NCBI GenBank assembly: GCA_910587095.1
Contig: CAJUMJ010000061.1
Location: 1-40,257 of the forward strand
Length of the DNA stretch: 40,257 nucleotides
Origin: an uncultured Lachnospiraceae bacterium
GTDB taxonomy: Bacteria; Bacillota; Clostridia; Lachnospirales; Lachnospiraceae
Reading direction: 5' to 3'
The stretch's first letter is position 1, and the number at the start of each line of letters is the position of its first letter. The notes under the pieces were generated by a model. It saw nothing but the letters and a program-made list of their open reading frames with translations. It did no database searches and was not told the origin of the DNA. The translations under genes were made by a program, and so were the position numbers. Below, piece by piece: positions 1 through 7,239 of this stretch.

Positions 1-49
1 ATTCAATTTCTTCGTAGTGTTCTTTAAAAATCTTTTGAAGGATGTTCAT
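1..49 (-). CDS. IS91-like transposase, 5' end only (runs off the window)
   Basis: Reading leftward from the ATG at 47-49, the codons give MNILQKIFKEHYEEIE before the window ends. This N-terminus matches my memory of a widespread Lachnospiraceae transposase group related to IS91 (zinc-binding domain followed by an HUH-type transposase), but only 16 residues are visible. The zinc-binding and catalytic motifs lie outside the window, so the family is an inference. The hairpin at 85-113 would be on the upstream side of this gene, where a transposon end could lie. Confidence 0.45.
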   Translation of the reverse strand, partial: MNILQKIFKEHYEEIE

Positions 50-84
50 AAGAGTATTATGAAGGAATAAGGGACAGAAAACAA

Positions 85-113
85 CCCCACCCCTCAAGAT
101 TGAGGGGCAGGGG
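85..113. repeat. GC-rich hairpin upstream of the transposase start
   Basis: CCCC-A-CCCCTCAA (85-97), a GA loop, then TTGAGGGG (100-107) and GGGG (110-113) form a near-perfect 12-bp hairpin. It has no T-run of its own. It could mark the end of the IS91-like element or be the upper part of a double terminator with 119-140. Confidence 0.5.
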
Positions 114-118
114 AGTTG

Positions 119-140
119 AATAGGCGAAGCCTATTTTTTA
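119..140 (+). terminator. Rho-independent terminator
   Basis: AATAGGC (119-125), loop GAA, GCCTATT (129-135), then TTTTTA. This is a classic short terminator reading rightward. No complete rightward gene lies upstream in the window, so it may end a transcript entering from the left or be part of the mobile-element end. Confidence 0.6.
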
Positions 141-143
141 TTA

Positions 144-269
144 ATGGCTTTTGAGAGTATCTCATGTACTTTTGAAGTTGCAGAAACGGACGCAAAGCCG
201 ACGGAGAAGCTTGATTTTCTCAGCAATTTAAACGGCAGGCCGGTTGAGTTCAGAAGACAAAAGGAATGA
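144..269 (+). CDS. Unrecognised 41-residue ORF, possibly a gene remnant
   Basis: An ATG at 144 opens a 41-codon frame ending at TGA 267-269, with product ending FRRQKE. I do not recognise it and see no ribosome binding site directly before the ATG, which sits in the terminator tail. It may be the 3' remnant of a larger gene whose front was lost when mobile DNA inserted. A second tiny frame (ATG at 280, MNTTMEAITEVQL) overlaps the start of the next gene by ATGA and could be a leader or another remnant. The stretch resembles mobile-element debris. Confidence 0.25.
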   Translation: MAFESISCTFEVAETDAKPTEKLDFLSNLNGRPVEFRRQKE

Positions 270-317
270 GAAGGCAGTCATGAACACTACAATGGAAGCG
301 ATAACGGAGGTGCAATT

Positions 318-1166
318 ATGAGAACAGAAAATGAAATGTATGACCTTATTTTAGGCATTGCCAAAAGTGACGTGAGAATTAAAGCTGTTTATATGAACGG
401 TTCAAGAACAAACGAAAAAGTTCCAAAAGATATTTTTCAAGATTATGATATTGTTTATGTTGTGGAAGATACCAAAAGTTTTATAGAAGACAAAGACTGG
501 ATTAATCTTTTTGGGGATATTCTTTATATGCAGTATCCTGATGAAACACCATATTGTCCGAGTGATAAGAAAAACTCGTATGGATGGCTGATGCAATTTA
601 CAGACGGGACCAGAATTGACTTGACAGTGAAGTCTGTTGATTATGCACTACAGCACATTCAAGATGATAAACTTTGCAAGATTTTATTAGATAAAGAATC
701 TATATTACCAGGAATAGAAGCAGCGACAGATTGTCAGCATTGGGTCAAAGAGCCAACGGAAGAACAATATTTAGCAGTTTGTAATGAGTTTTGGTGGTGT
801 ACCAATAATATCGCAAAAGGATTATGGCGCAAGGAGATCCCCTATGTGCAGGATATGACAAATTATTGCGTAAGACCGCAGCTTATTACAATGTTAAATT
901 GGAAGGTTGGAATTTTAACGGAATGGTCAGTAAGCACCGGGAAATCATCAAAATATTTGTATAAGTGGCTTTCGGAGGAAGAATGGCAAATGCTTATGGC
1001 AACTTATTTTGACGGTAATGTTGATAATGCCTGGAAGTCTGTTTTGGGTATGTGCGAGTTGTTTAGAAGCGTGGCACAGTTTGTCGGGGAGAAATCAGGA
1101 TGGAAATATAATGATAAAGAGGGAAAAGCAGCCAAAGCCTTCTTGGAATATGTACATCAACACTGA
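318..1166 (+). CDS. Aminoglycoside 6-nucleotidyltransferase, ANT(6)/AadE family
   Basis: A 282-residue cytoplasmic enzyme of the ANT(6) family, which transfers AMP from ATP to the 6-hydroxyl of streptomycin. The nucleotidyltransferase signature is visible: NGSR near residues 27-30, DYDIVYVV near 42-49 (paired catalytic aspartates), and FTDGTRIDL near 94-102 (third acidic residue). The length matches the family (about 285-300). The start is supported by GGAGGTG 6 nt upstream. It stands alone between mobile-element debris and a convergent lacI gene. Many chromosomal Clostridia homologues exist whose resistance phenotype is untested, so the substrate is inferred. Confidence 0.85.
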   Translation: MRTENEMYDLILGIAKSDVRIKAVYMNGSRTNEKVPKDIFQDYDIVYVVEDTKSFIEDKDWINLFGDILYMQYPDETPYCPSDKKNSYGWLMQFTDGTRIDLTVKSVDYALQHIQDDKLCKILLDKESILPGIEAATDCQHWVKEPTEEQYLAVCNEFWWCTNNIAKGLWRKEIPYVQDMTNYCVRPQLITMLNWKVGILTEWSVSTGKSSKYLYKWLSEEEWQMLMATYFDGNVDNAWKSVLGMCELFRSVAQFVGEKSGWKYNDKEGKAAKAFLEYVHQH

Positions 1167-1253
1167 TGTGGAGTACTTCCTGCCGGATATGGTCGCCTGG
1201 TGAGAACCCGCCCCTTCCTATCAGCCGCCACGGAGAGTATGATTCATAATTTT

Positions 1254-2261
1254 TTACGGTCTGGCAGGCGCAAGGCGGATTGTGGATTCTCTCGCGATGA
1301 CACGTGATTCTAATTCATACATACACGGCTCTGTGCCATTGTTGATCTGGTTCAGCAGGATTTCCACAGATTTTCTTCCAATCTCATCCAAAGGCTGGGC
1401 CAAAACCGTGAGCTTCGGGCTGACTTCTTTGGCCAGAAGGGAGTTATCAAAGCCGGCTATGGCAATGTCCTGTGGAACCGCGTAACCCAGTTCACGGAAT
1501 GCAGTGATGGCTTCACAGGCGGTAATGTCGTCATTGGCCAGATATGCTTCGCAATGCAGTCCATAATCCGCCGCATACTGTTTTACCAACTGGCAGACCA
1601 GACTGGCGTTCATATTTTCCGGCGCCGGACATTCGATCACATCGGTCAGTTCTATCTGGCTGGCAGCCAAATACTGCTGGAATCCGGCATATTTTATGGC
1701 GGAGGTAGACTCTTTGGTGGGACCGATATATCCTATTTTCTGAAAACCCATGTTCAGAAAATGTTTGGCTATCTGTTGACCGCCATTATAATGGGAAATA
1801 TATACGCTGCTAAATCCTTCCATCCGTTTGGTGATCATCACTGCGGGAACCTGAAGACGCTGGTAGGCGGACAGGCTTTGTTTCGGAGAAACAGGGACTG
1901 CAATCACACCGTCCACTTTTCTTTGGCGCAGTTGGGCGAGAATATTTTTTTCTTTGTCCAGACTGCGATGCGTATTGCAGATGATCACACTATATCCTTC
2001 ATAAAAAGCCTGATTTTCTATGGATTCTATGATTTCACTGAAAAAAGGATAGGCAATTTCCGGAACCAGCAGACCGATGATGTTCGTTCTGCTGCCTGCC
2101 AGGCTTTGGGCGATGAGATTTGGCTCATAATCCAGTTCTTTGACCCAGTGGAGTACCTTTTGACGTGTCTCTGCTTTGACGGAAGGATGGTTTGAGAGAA
2201 CTCTGGAGACGGTGACTCTGGAAACGCCTGCCTTATCGGCAATATCCTGCATGCTGACCAC
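1254..2261 (-). CDS. LacI-family transcriptional repressor
   Basis: A 335-residue repressor if started at GTG 2259-2261, which has AAAGGAGG at good spacing. A longer frame reaches an ATG at 2312 but adds an unlikely N-terminus. Residues 4-50 hold the LacI helix-turn-helix and hinge (MQDIADKAGVSRVTVSRVLS). The rest is a periplasmic-binding-protein-like sugar sensor domain (LVPEIAYPFFSEII, AIAGFDNS). It lies downstream of, and co-directional with, the PTS gene and has its own promoter at 2366-2394. It probably represses the PTS gene and the divergent HAD gene through the operators at 4441 and 4622, and its inducer is probably the PTS sugar or its phosphate. Confidence 0.9.
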   Translation of the reverse strand: MVSMQDIADKAGVSRVTVSRVLSNHPSVKAETRQKVLHWVKELDYEPNLIAQSLAGSRTNIIGLLVPEIAYPFFSEIIESIENQAFYEGYSVIICNTHRSLDKEKNILAQLRQRKVDGVIAVPVSPKQSLSAYQRLQVPAVMITKRMEGFSSVYISHYNGGQQIAKHFLNMGFQKIGYIGPTKESTSAIKYAGFQQYLAASQIELTDVIECPAPENMNASLVCQLVKQYAADYGLHCEAYLANDDITACEAITAFRELGYAVPQDIAIAGFDNSLLAKEVSPKLTVLAQPLDEIGRKSVEILLNQINNGTEPCMYELESRVIARESTIRLAPARP

Positions 2262-2365
2262 GGCAATCCCTCCTTTCTTCGCGTATGTAATCATGGGTGG
2301 CTTATATAGCATAAGATAAATATCGAGTGTCGAACTCTGTCGATCCGTATTATTAATATAGGAAT

Positions 2366-2394
2366 ATTTTATTCCCGACTATCGTTGTTGTCAA
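2366..2394 (-). promoter_or_regulatory. Sigma-70-type promoter of the lacI gene
   Basis: On the minus strand TTGACA (2394-2389) and TAAAAT (2371-2366) are separated by exactly 17 bp. It lies about 105 bp upstream of the GTG start, leaving a 5' leader of roughly 100 nt. No copy of the ATGAAC..GTTCAT operator seen at 4441 overlaps it, so autoregulation is not apparent. Confidence 0.75.
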
Positions 2395-2405
2395 GAATGG
2401 GAGAT

Positions 2406-2431
2406 AAGAGCCACCCAGGAGGGCGGCTCTT
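2406..2431 (-). terminator. Hairpin between the PTS gene and lacI
   Basis: Minus-strand RNA would pair AAGAGCCGCCC with GGGTGGCTCTT around a TCCT loop (one G-U pair). It sits between the end of the PTS gene and the lacI promoter, where a terminator is expected, but no U-run follows on the minus strand. It could instead protect the 3' end of the PTS message. Confidence 0.4.
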
Positions 2432-2478
2432 TTAACCGATGGGCTGACTTGTATCGCCGGCGTTTCGCACTGATGGCA

Positions 2479-4392
2479 CTATGCTTTCAGGCACATCAGC
2501 CGATCGCCGGGCTTGAGCGGACCGGAAGCTACGGCTTCAACAGAGGCCAGATCGTCGGAATTGGTAACCGCGACCATTATAGTAGCAGGGTGACCGGCAG
2601 CTTTGATTTTTTCCAGATCCATAGTCAGCAGAAGGTCGCCTTTCTTAACTGTCTGACCTTCCTTGACGTGACTTTTAAAGCCATCGCCTTTCATTTCCAC
2701 CGTATCTATACCTACATGGATGAGCAGTTCCACACCTTCCGCCTCAATACCAAGAGCATGTAATGTATCGGCAAGGGTGCTGATTTTGCCATCCATGGGA
2801 GAATAAACTTTTCCTGTCTCAGGCTCGACGCCACAGCAGGCTCCAAGGACGCCCTGGGAAAAAGTCGGGTCGGGAATCTCTTCCATGGGAACGAAGACGC
2901 CCCGGGCTACAGCGCCCAGCACATCAGGAAAGGCTATCGGTGCAGCCTCGGGAATCTCTTTTTTGCTCTCTTTTGGAGCTTCGATCTCCATGACTTCCGG
3001 GGGTACTGCAAAAAACCAGCACAGGCCAAAGGCTACGGCGAAGGTAGTGATGGCAAGCACCACATACATCATCAGTTGGGAAGGGGAGTATATGTACAAC
3101 AGCAGTCCGGGAATCGTGGTTATACCGTTTCCGGTGCCTTTCATTCCAAGCAGCATGGCTATCATACCGGCTATGCCGTTGATGGAACAACTGAGGAGGA
3201 ACGGCTTCATGCCATAACGAAGGATGACGCCGAATAATGCGGGTTCACCGATACCCAGCAGGGCGGACACGGTTGCACTGGGGCCGATGGCGCGGATCTC
3301 TTTCTTTTTGGCTTTTATGGAGATCGCGAGACATACGCCGGCAGAGGAAAATCCGCACATACATAAAATAGCGTTAAAAGGGTTAAAACCGGTGTTGGCC
3401 AACAGGCTGATCTCCAACATATTGAATATATGATGGACACCTGTGAGGGTGATGATAGACCAGAAGAAGCCAACGATCAGACCGCCTATGCCTAAAGGAA
3501 GCTCCAGCGCGTACTCCACGATAACCAGAAGAACATTTTCCAGTGCATGAAGGATGGGCCCGATTACCAAAAGTGAGAGAACAAGCATTATGAACAGTAC
3601 CAGAAACGGTGTGACCATAAAGTCAAAAACCGCGGGAACTGTTTTTCGCAGTTTCTTTTCCAGCTTACTGCCGATCACCCCGGCTACAAAAGCCGGCAGG
3701 ATGCTGCCCTGATAACCTACTATAGGAATAAAACCAAAAAGCATCAGGGGCGTCACGCCGCTGGAAGGGTCTGCCACGGAGTAGGCATTTGGCAGGGCGC
3801 CGTTTACAAGCATCAGTCCCAAAATCAGCCCAAGCACCGGGGAACCGCCAAATACGCGGAACGTAGACCAGCACACAATGGCGGGCAGGAAAGCGAAAGT
3901 GGTGCCGGAAAGCACCTCCACCAGAACCTGGAAGGTATGGGGAATGTCGGCATTGGTCATGCCGAATAAAGACAGAAAGTTATCATTGAGCAGGGCGCCT
4001 TTCAGACCGAGGAACAGACCGGTGGCCACCAGGGCAGGTATGACAGGGACAAACACATCCCCAAAAGTACGGATGGCTTTCTGCACCTGGTTTTTACCGT
4101 CCATTTTTGCTTCCTTCGCTTCGCTTGCGGTAGTCTCGGCAATACCAAGCTGGGTGATCTGCTCATAGACCCGGTTGACATGACCGGTGCCGAAGATGAT
4201 CTGATATTGTCCGGCTGTGAAAAAAGTCCCTTTTACGGCGTCAATTTCGCCGACTTTTTCATCGTCAGCCAGGGAACGGTCTGCGACGATGAGACGCAGA
4301 CGGGTAGCACAATGGGCGGCAGACTTGATGTTTTCCGATCCGCCGACGGCCTGAATGACTTCTTTTGCTATCTTTGCATAATCGTGGTTCAT
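2479..4392 (-). CDS. PTS transporter EIIBCA, sucrose/glucoside family
   Basis: A 637-residue membrane permease-kinase that imports a sugar while phosphorylating it. Domain order: EIIB at residues 1-90 with the phosphocysteine in HCATRLRL and the family motif GQYQIIFGTG; EIIC around 105-465 with many hydrophobic segments; EIIA around 500-637 with the active histidine in LIHVGIDTV. The IIB/IIC sequence is closest in feel to the sucrose or trehalose branch, but the sugar cannot be fixed from sequence. AAGGAGGAAACT precedes the ATG. It is transcribed from 4466-4495 with a LacI-type operator just downstream, and is followed by lacI. No separate sucrose hydrolase is present, so the cytoplasmic sugar-phosphate must be processed by enzymes elsewhere. 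Confidence 0.88.
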   Translation of the reverse strand: MNHDYAKIAKEVIQAVGGSENIKSAAHCATRLRLIVADRSLADDEKVGEIDAVKGTFFTAGQYQIIFGTGHVNRVYEQITQLGIAETTASEAKEAKMDGKNQVQKAIRTFGDVFVPVIPALVATGLFLGLKGALLNDNFLSLFGMTNADIPHTFQVLVEVLSGTTFAFLPAIVCWSTFRVFGGSPVLGLILGLMLVNGALPNAYSVADPSSGVTPLMLFGFIPIVGYQGSILPAFVAGVIGSKLEKKLRKTVPAVFDFMVTPFLVLFIMLVLSLLVIGPILHALENVLLVIVEYALELPLGIGGLIVGFFWSIITLTGVHHIFNMLEISLLANTGFNPFNAILCMCGFSSAGVCLAISIKAKKKEIRAIGPSATVSALLGIGEPALFGVILRYGMKPFLLSCSINGIAGMIAMLLGMKGTGNGITTIPGLLLYIYSPSQLMMYVVLAITTFAVAFGLCWFFAVPPEVMEIEAPKESKKEIPEAAPIAFPDVLGAVARGVFVPMEEIPDPTFSQGVLGACCGVEPETGKVYSPMDGKISTLADTLHALGIEAEGVELLIHVGIDTVEMKGDGFKSHVKEGQTVKKGDLLLTMDLEKIKAAGHPATIMVAVTNSDDLASVEAVASGPLKPGDRLMCLKA

Positions 4393-4440
4393 AGTTTCCT
4401 CCTTAAAAATTTAGTTTTGATGTGCAATAAAATGTACGAA

Positions 4441-4456
4441 ATGAACTCGCGTTCAT
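4441..4456. promoter_or_regulatory. LacI-type operator O1 (PTS side)
   Basis: ATGAACTCGCGTTCAT is a 16-bp near-perfect palindrome (7 of 8 symmetric pairs) with the central CG step typical of LacI-family sites. It begins about 9 bp downstream of the PTS -10 box, so bound repressor would block initiation or early elongation. Confidence 0.75.
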
Positions 4457-4465
4457 GATGAAGTG

Positions 4466-4495
4466 AGAATAGCATGAAGGGCATAAAAAAGTCAA
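4466..4495 (-). promoter_or_regulatory. Promoter of the PTS gene
   Basis: On the minus strand TTGACT (4495-4490) and TATTCT (4471-4466) are 18 bp apart. The predicted start falls just before operator O1. A leader of about 65 nt runs to the AAGGAGG of the PTS gene. Confidence 0.65.
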
Positions 4496-4584
4496 TATTT
4501 GTGACGGAAAATGAGAAAAAATCAGCATTTTGCATAAAACAGGCAAATTTGATTTGGCAAAAACAGAAAAAGAGATAAGACAGA

Positions 4585-4614
4585 TTGACAGCGGTTTTTT
4601 CGAGATTATATAAT
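4585..4614 (+). promoter_or_regulatory. Promoter of the HAD phosphatase gene
   Basis: TTGACA (4585-4590) and a perfect TATAAT (4609-4614) are separated by 18 bp. It is divergent from the PTS promoter, with about 90 bp between the two -35 boxes. Transcription would begin inside or next to operator O2 and then read through the composite repeat at 4661-4788. Confidence 0.75.
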
Positions 4615-4621
4615 AATCAAA

Positions 4622-4637
4622 ATGAAAGCGTGTTCAT
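4622..4637. promoter_or_regulatory. LacI-type operator O2 (HAD side)
   Basis: ATGAAAGCGTGTTCAT shares the ATGA..TTCAT arms and central CG with O1 (6 of 8 symmetric pairs). It starts 7 bp after the -10 box of the HAD promoter, the same relative place as O1 on the other side. This argues that one repressor controls both divergent genes. Confidence 0.65.
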
Positions 4638-4660
4638 ACAGGAAACTTGATAAGGGAGGT

Positions 4661-4788
4661 TAGTGTGAGAAGTACTTCTAGCCACTCACAGCAAAGGCTG
4701 TTTCGTGGAGAAGTACTAAGTCTCACACAGGAGAATGCCCCAAATACGGCATTCTCCGCATTGATTTGAGTCACAGCAGAGCTGTGAC
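4661..4788 (+). repeat. Composite palindromic repeat, copy 1 (shortest full form)
   Basis: Helix 1: GTGTGAGA (4663-4670) with TCTCACAC (4721-4728), continued by AGTACTTCT (4671-4679) with AGAAGTACT (4709-4717), CCAC/GTGG and ACAGC/GCTGT inside. Helix 2: GGAGAATGCC (4730-4739) with GGCATTCTCC (4748-4757). Helix 3: GTCACAGC (4770-4777) with GCTGTGAC (4781-4788). There is no U-run after any helix. The repeat ends 12 bp before the HAD start, and its trailing ATGGAGGTT supplies the ribosome binding site. This copy lacks the three extra small palindromes found in other copies. Confidence 0.85.
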
Positions 4789-4800
4789 ATGGAGGTTATC

Positions 4801-5631
4801 ATGAATCAAAAACTGATTTTTTTGGATATTGATGGAACTTTGACGGAACCGGGGAAAAATGTTCCGCCGCCGTCCGCGGTTGAAGCGGTTCGCCGTGCCC
4901 GGGGCGGGGGGCATAAAGTGGTGTTATGTTCCGGCCGGAATTACGGGATGCTCTTTCCTGTATTGGAGTTTGGCTTTGACGGTCTGATCGCCAGTGCCGG
5001 CGGCTATATTGAGTATAACGGTCAGGTCGTTTATGACTGCCCGATGACCTCAGAGCAGCAGGCCAGAGTACTGGACGTTTTTAAGGAAAGCGGCATTTAC
5101 CGTACCATAGGAGGCAGAAATTGTAGTTATACCGATGAGGGGTTTAAGGAATTTCTTGCGGAAAATGCGAGGTCAGAGACTAACAGTGAGCTGCTGCGTT
5201 GGCGGATTCAGATTGAGAGTGAACTGGGCATTCATCCCATGTCAGAATACGATGGAGAGCCTATTTATGGGATGGCATTCATGAGCAGGGGCGCGGAGCG
5301 CCTGAAAAAGCCCATGGAGGTATTGCGGGATGAATTTGATTTCTGCATTCAGGATGAGGATGCCTGTGGCATCGTAAACGGAGAACTGGCCAGCAAGGCT
5401 TTCAATAAAGGGAAGGCAGTGGAGAGGTTATGTGAGTTTTTGGGTGTTTCCAGGGCGGATACGATTGCCGTCGGAGACAGTATGAATGATCTGGAGATGA
5501 TTCGTGCCGTGGAAATCGGCGTCTGCATGGAAAACGGAAGTCCCTCTCTGAAAAAGATTGCGGATATGGTCTGCCCGTCAGTGACAGAAGATGGTCTTTA
5601 CAGTGCTTTTGAAAAGCTGCGGCTGATTTAG
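4801..5631 (+). CDS. HAD-superfamily phosphatase, Cof type (subclass IIB)
   Basis: A 276-residue soluble phosphatase. Motif I is DIDGT (residues 9-13), motif II is CSGR near 43-46, and motif IV is GDSMNDLEMI near 223-232, with the IIB cap domain between. Cof-type HADs hydrolyse sugar phosphates or other small phosphates. An ATG at 4789 is also in frame, but GGAGG at 4791-4795 with 5-nt spacing marks 4801 as the start. It is divergent from the PTS gene and has a LacI-type operator at its promoter, so I infer it dephosphorylates a sugar phosphate linked to that PTS. A terminator follows at 5689. Confidence 0.88.
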   Translation: MNQKLIFLDIDGTLTEPGKNVPPPSAVEAVRRARGGGHKVVLCSGRNYGMLFPVLEFGFDGLIASAGGYIEYNGQVVYDCPMTSEQQARVLDVFKESGIYRTIGGRNCSYTDEGFKEFLAENARSETNSELLRWRIQIESELGIHPMSEYDGEPIYGMAFMSRGAERLKKPMEVLRDEFDFCIQDEDACGIVNGELASKAFNKGKAVERLCEFLGVSRADTIAVGDSMNDLEMIRAVEIGVCMENGSPSLKKIADMVCPSVTEDGLYSAFEKLRLI

Positions 5632-5688
5632 GAAAGAAGCTTTGAATATCGAAACAGGAACGGTCGAAAGACTGCGGTTTGCCGGGCG

Positions 5689-5714
5689 GCGGGGAAATTC
5701 CCCGCTGTTTTTTT
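5689..5714 (+). terminator. Rho-independent terminator after the HAD gene
   Basis: GCGGGGA (5689-5695), loop AAT, TCCCCGC (5699-5705), then TG and eight T residues. This is a strong intrinsic terminator, so the oxidoreductase gene downstream needs its own promoter, which I cannot place with confidence in 5715-5862. Confidence 0.85.
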
Positions 5715-5862
5715 GCGTGGGAAGGCTAAGAAGGAAATTACGGGTTATATGACATTGCGGCTTCAAAGTGAATGGAAAAAGGAAATCGGCATATGCTATT
5801 CAAAATCAATCCTGTCCCTTCAAAGCATTGTCATGCCGGGGCGGGAAGGAGCGGAGGCAAAG

Positions 5863-7239
5863 ATGGAATCTGTCTGGGTGAAGGGAAGCGAGATCAGAAA
5901 ACGTGATCCGCTTCCGGGAGACATGGAGGCGCCGGTTGTTGTTATCGGGGCCGGGATTGCGGGAATTTTGACGGCATATTACTTAAAGAAAGAGGGTGTC
6001 CGGGCGGTGGTGCTGGAAGCGGACAGGATTGGAAGCGGGCAGACAAAGAACACCACGGCGAAAATTACGTCCCAGCATAACTTAATTTACTGTCGGCTTA
6101 TCAGGACGTTCGGCAGCCGGATGGCGGCGCATTATGCCGAGGCGAACGAGGCGGCTATCGGGCAATATGAAAGGCTGATCAGGGAGAAAGGGATCGACTG
6201 CGGTTTTGTCAGGTGTCCGGCATACCTTTATTCCCGGACAGGGACGGCGCTTTTGGAACAGGAGGCTGCGGCTGCTGAGTCGCTTGGCATAAGGGCATCT
6301 TTTGAGACAGACTGTGAGCTTCCTTTTCCGGTGGCGGGCGTGACAATGTTTGCACGCCAGGCGAGATTCCATCCTTTGAAATTTCTGGCGGAAATGGCGG
6401 AGGAGGTGGAAGTGTATGAGCAGTCCAAGGTGCTGAAAGTGGATGACAGGAAGGTGGAGACGGACAGGGGGACGGTGACGGCCAAACATGTCGTGTTTGC
6501 CTCCCATTATCCTTTTATCAATGTACCGGGATACTATTTTGCCAGAATGCATCAGGAACGGAGCTATGTGACAGCGCTGGAAGGGGCGGGGAGCCTTGAG
6601 GGCATGTACCTGGGGACAGATCCCGGAGGCCTTTCTTTCAGAAGCTGCGGCGATTTACTGCTTCTCGGAGGCGGAAGCCACCGGACAGGGGTGAATCCGG
6701 CGGACAGGACGGGCGAGGGATGCAAATATGGGATGCCGCGAAACAGGTCACAGGAAATGTATCCCGGATGCCGTGAAGTGTACAGGTGGTCGGCGCAGGA
6801 TTGTCTGACCCTGGACGGGGTGCCCTATATCGGCAGATTTTCCGGGCGCAAACCATACTGGTATGTTGCCACGGGTTTCGGGAAATGGGGCATGACATCC
6901 TCCATGGTGAGCGCGCATATCCTGACAGCTCTGATCACAGGACGGGAATGTCAGGAAGCGGATATTTTTTCACCCAATCGGCATTTTACGGCGCAGGCTG
7001 CGAAAGAGCTGCTTGTGCATGGCGCTTATACGGTGAAAGGTCTGTCAAAACATCTTTTGCCGTCTGGAAAGGGACGGATCATTCCAAACTGTCCCCACAT
7101 GGGCTGCCGTCTGGAATGGAACCCGGAGGAGGAAAGCTATGACTGTCCATGCCATGGCTCCCGGTTCGATAAAGAAGGACGTCTGATTGACGGTCCTGCA
7201 CAGACGGACTGCAAAAAGAGGAAAGAAAATGAAAATTAG
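5863..7239 (+). CDS. FAD-dependent oxidoreductase (DAO fold) with C-terminal Rieske [2Fe-2S] domain
   Basis: A 458-residue redox protein. The N-terminal dinucleotide-binding motif VVVIGAGIAG (about residues 25-34) is followed by a DAO-type FAD domain with KNTTAKITSQH. The last 50 residues hold a Rieske site: CPHMGC (C-x-H) and CPCHG (C-x-x-H), which would bind a 2Fe-2S cluster. The frame is open back to 5713, but the ATG at 5863 has GGAG-type sequence before it and starts next to the family-typical N-terminus. The tail after GPAQ is irregular (CKKRKENEN), so the 3' end may have drifted. It overlaps the tocopherol-cyclase-like gene by 11 bp and probably shares its transcript. The electron donor and substrate are unknown. 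Confidence 0.85.
   Translation: MESVWVKGSEIRKRDPLPGDMEAPVVVIGAGIAGILTAYYLKKEGVRAVVLEADRIGSGQTKNTTAKITSQHNLIYCRLIRTFGSRMAAHYAEANEAAIGQYERLIREKGIDCGFVRCPAYLYSRTGTALLEQEAAAAESLGIRASFETDCELPFPVAGVTMFARQARFHPLKFLAEMAEEVEVYEQSKVLKVDDRKVETDRGTVTAKHVVFASHYPFINVPGYYFARMHQERSYVTALEGAGSLEGMYLGTDPGGLSFRSCGDLLLLGGGSHRTGVNPADRTGEGCKYGMPRNRSQEMYPGCREVYRWSAQDCLTLDGVPYIGRFSGRKPYWYVATGFGKWGMTSSMVSAHILTALITGRECQEADIFSPNRHFTAQAAKELLVHGAYTVKGLSKHLLPSGKGRIIPNCPHMGCRLEWNPEEESYDCPCHGSRFDKEGRLIDGPAQTDCKKRKENEN

Noticed and set aside
402..596. Opposite-strand frames inside the ANT(6), polC, MCP, ispG and other genes.
   Set aside because: They are shadows of strongly supported genes, lack ribosome binding sites and give low-complexity or unrecognisable proteins.
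2317..2345. An autoregulatory operator in the lacI leader (ATCGA..TCGAT inverted repeat).
   Set aside because: Only five symmetric pairs match, and it does not resemble the ATGAAC..GTTCAT sites.
4661..4788. The composite repeats as plain transcription terminators.
   Set aside because: None of the helices is followed by a T-run, and several copies lie inside operons whose downstream genes have no other evident promoter.
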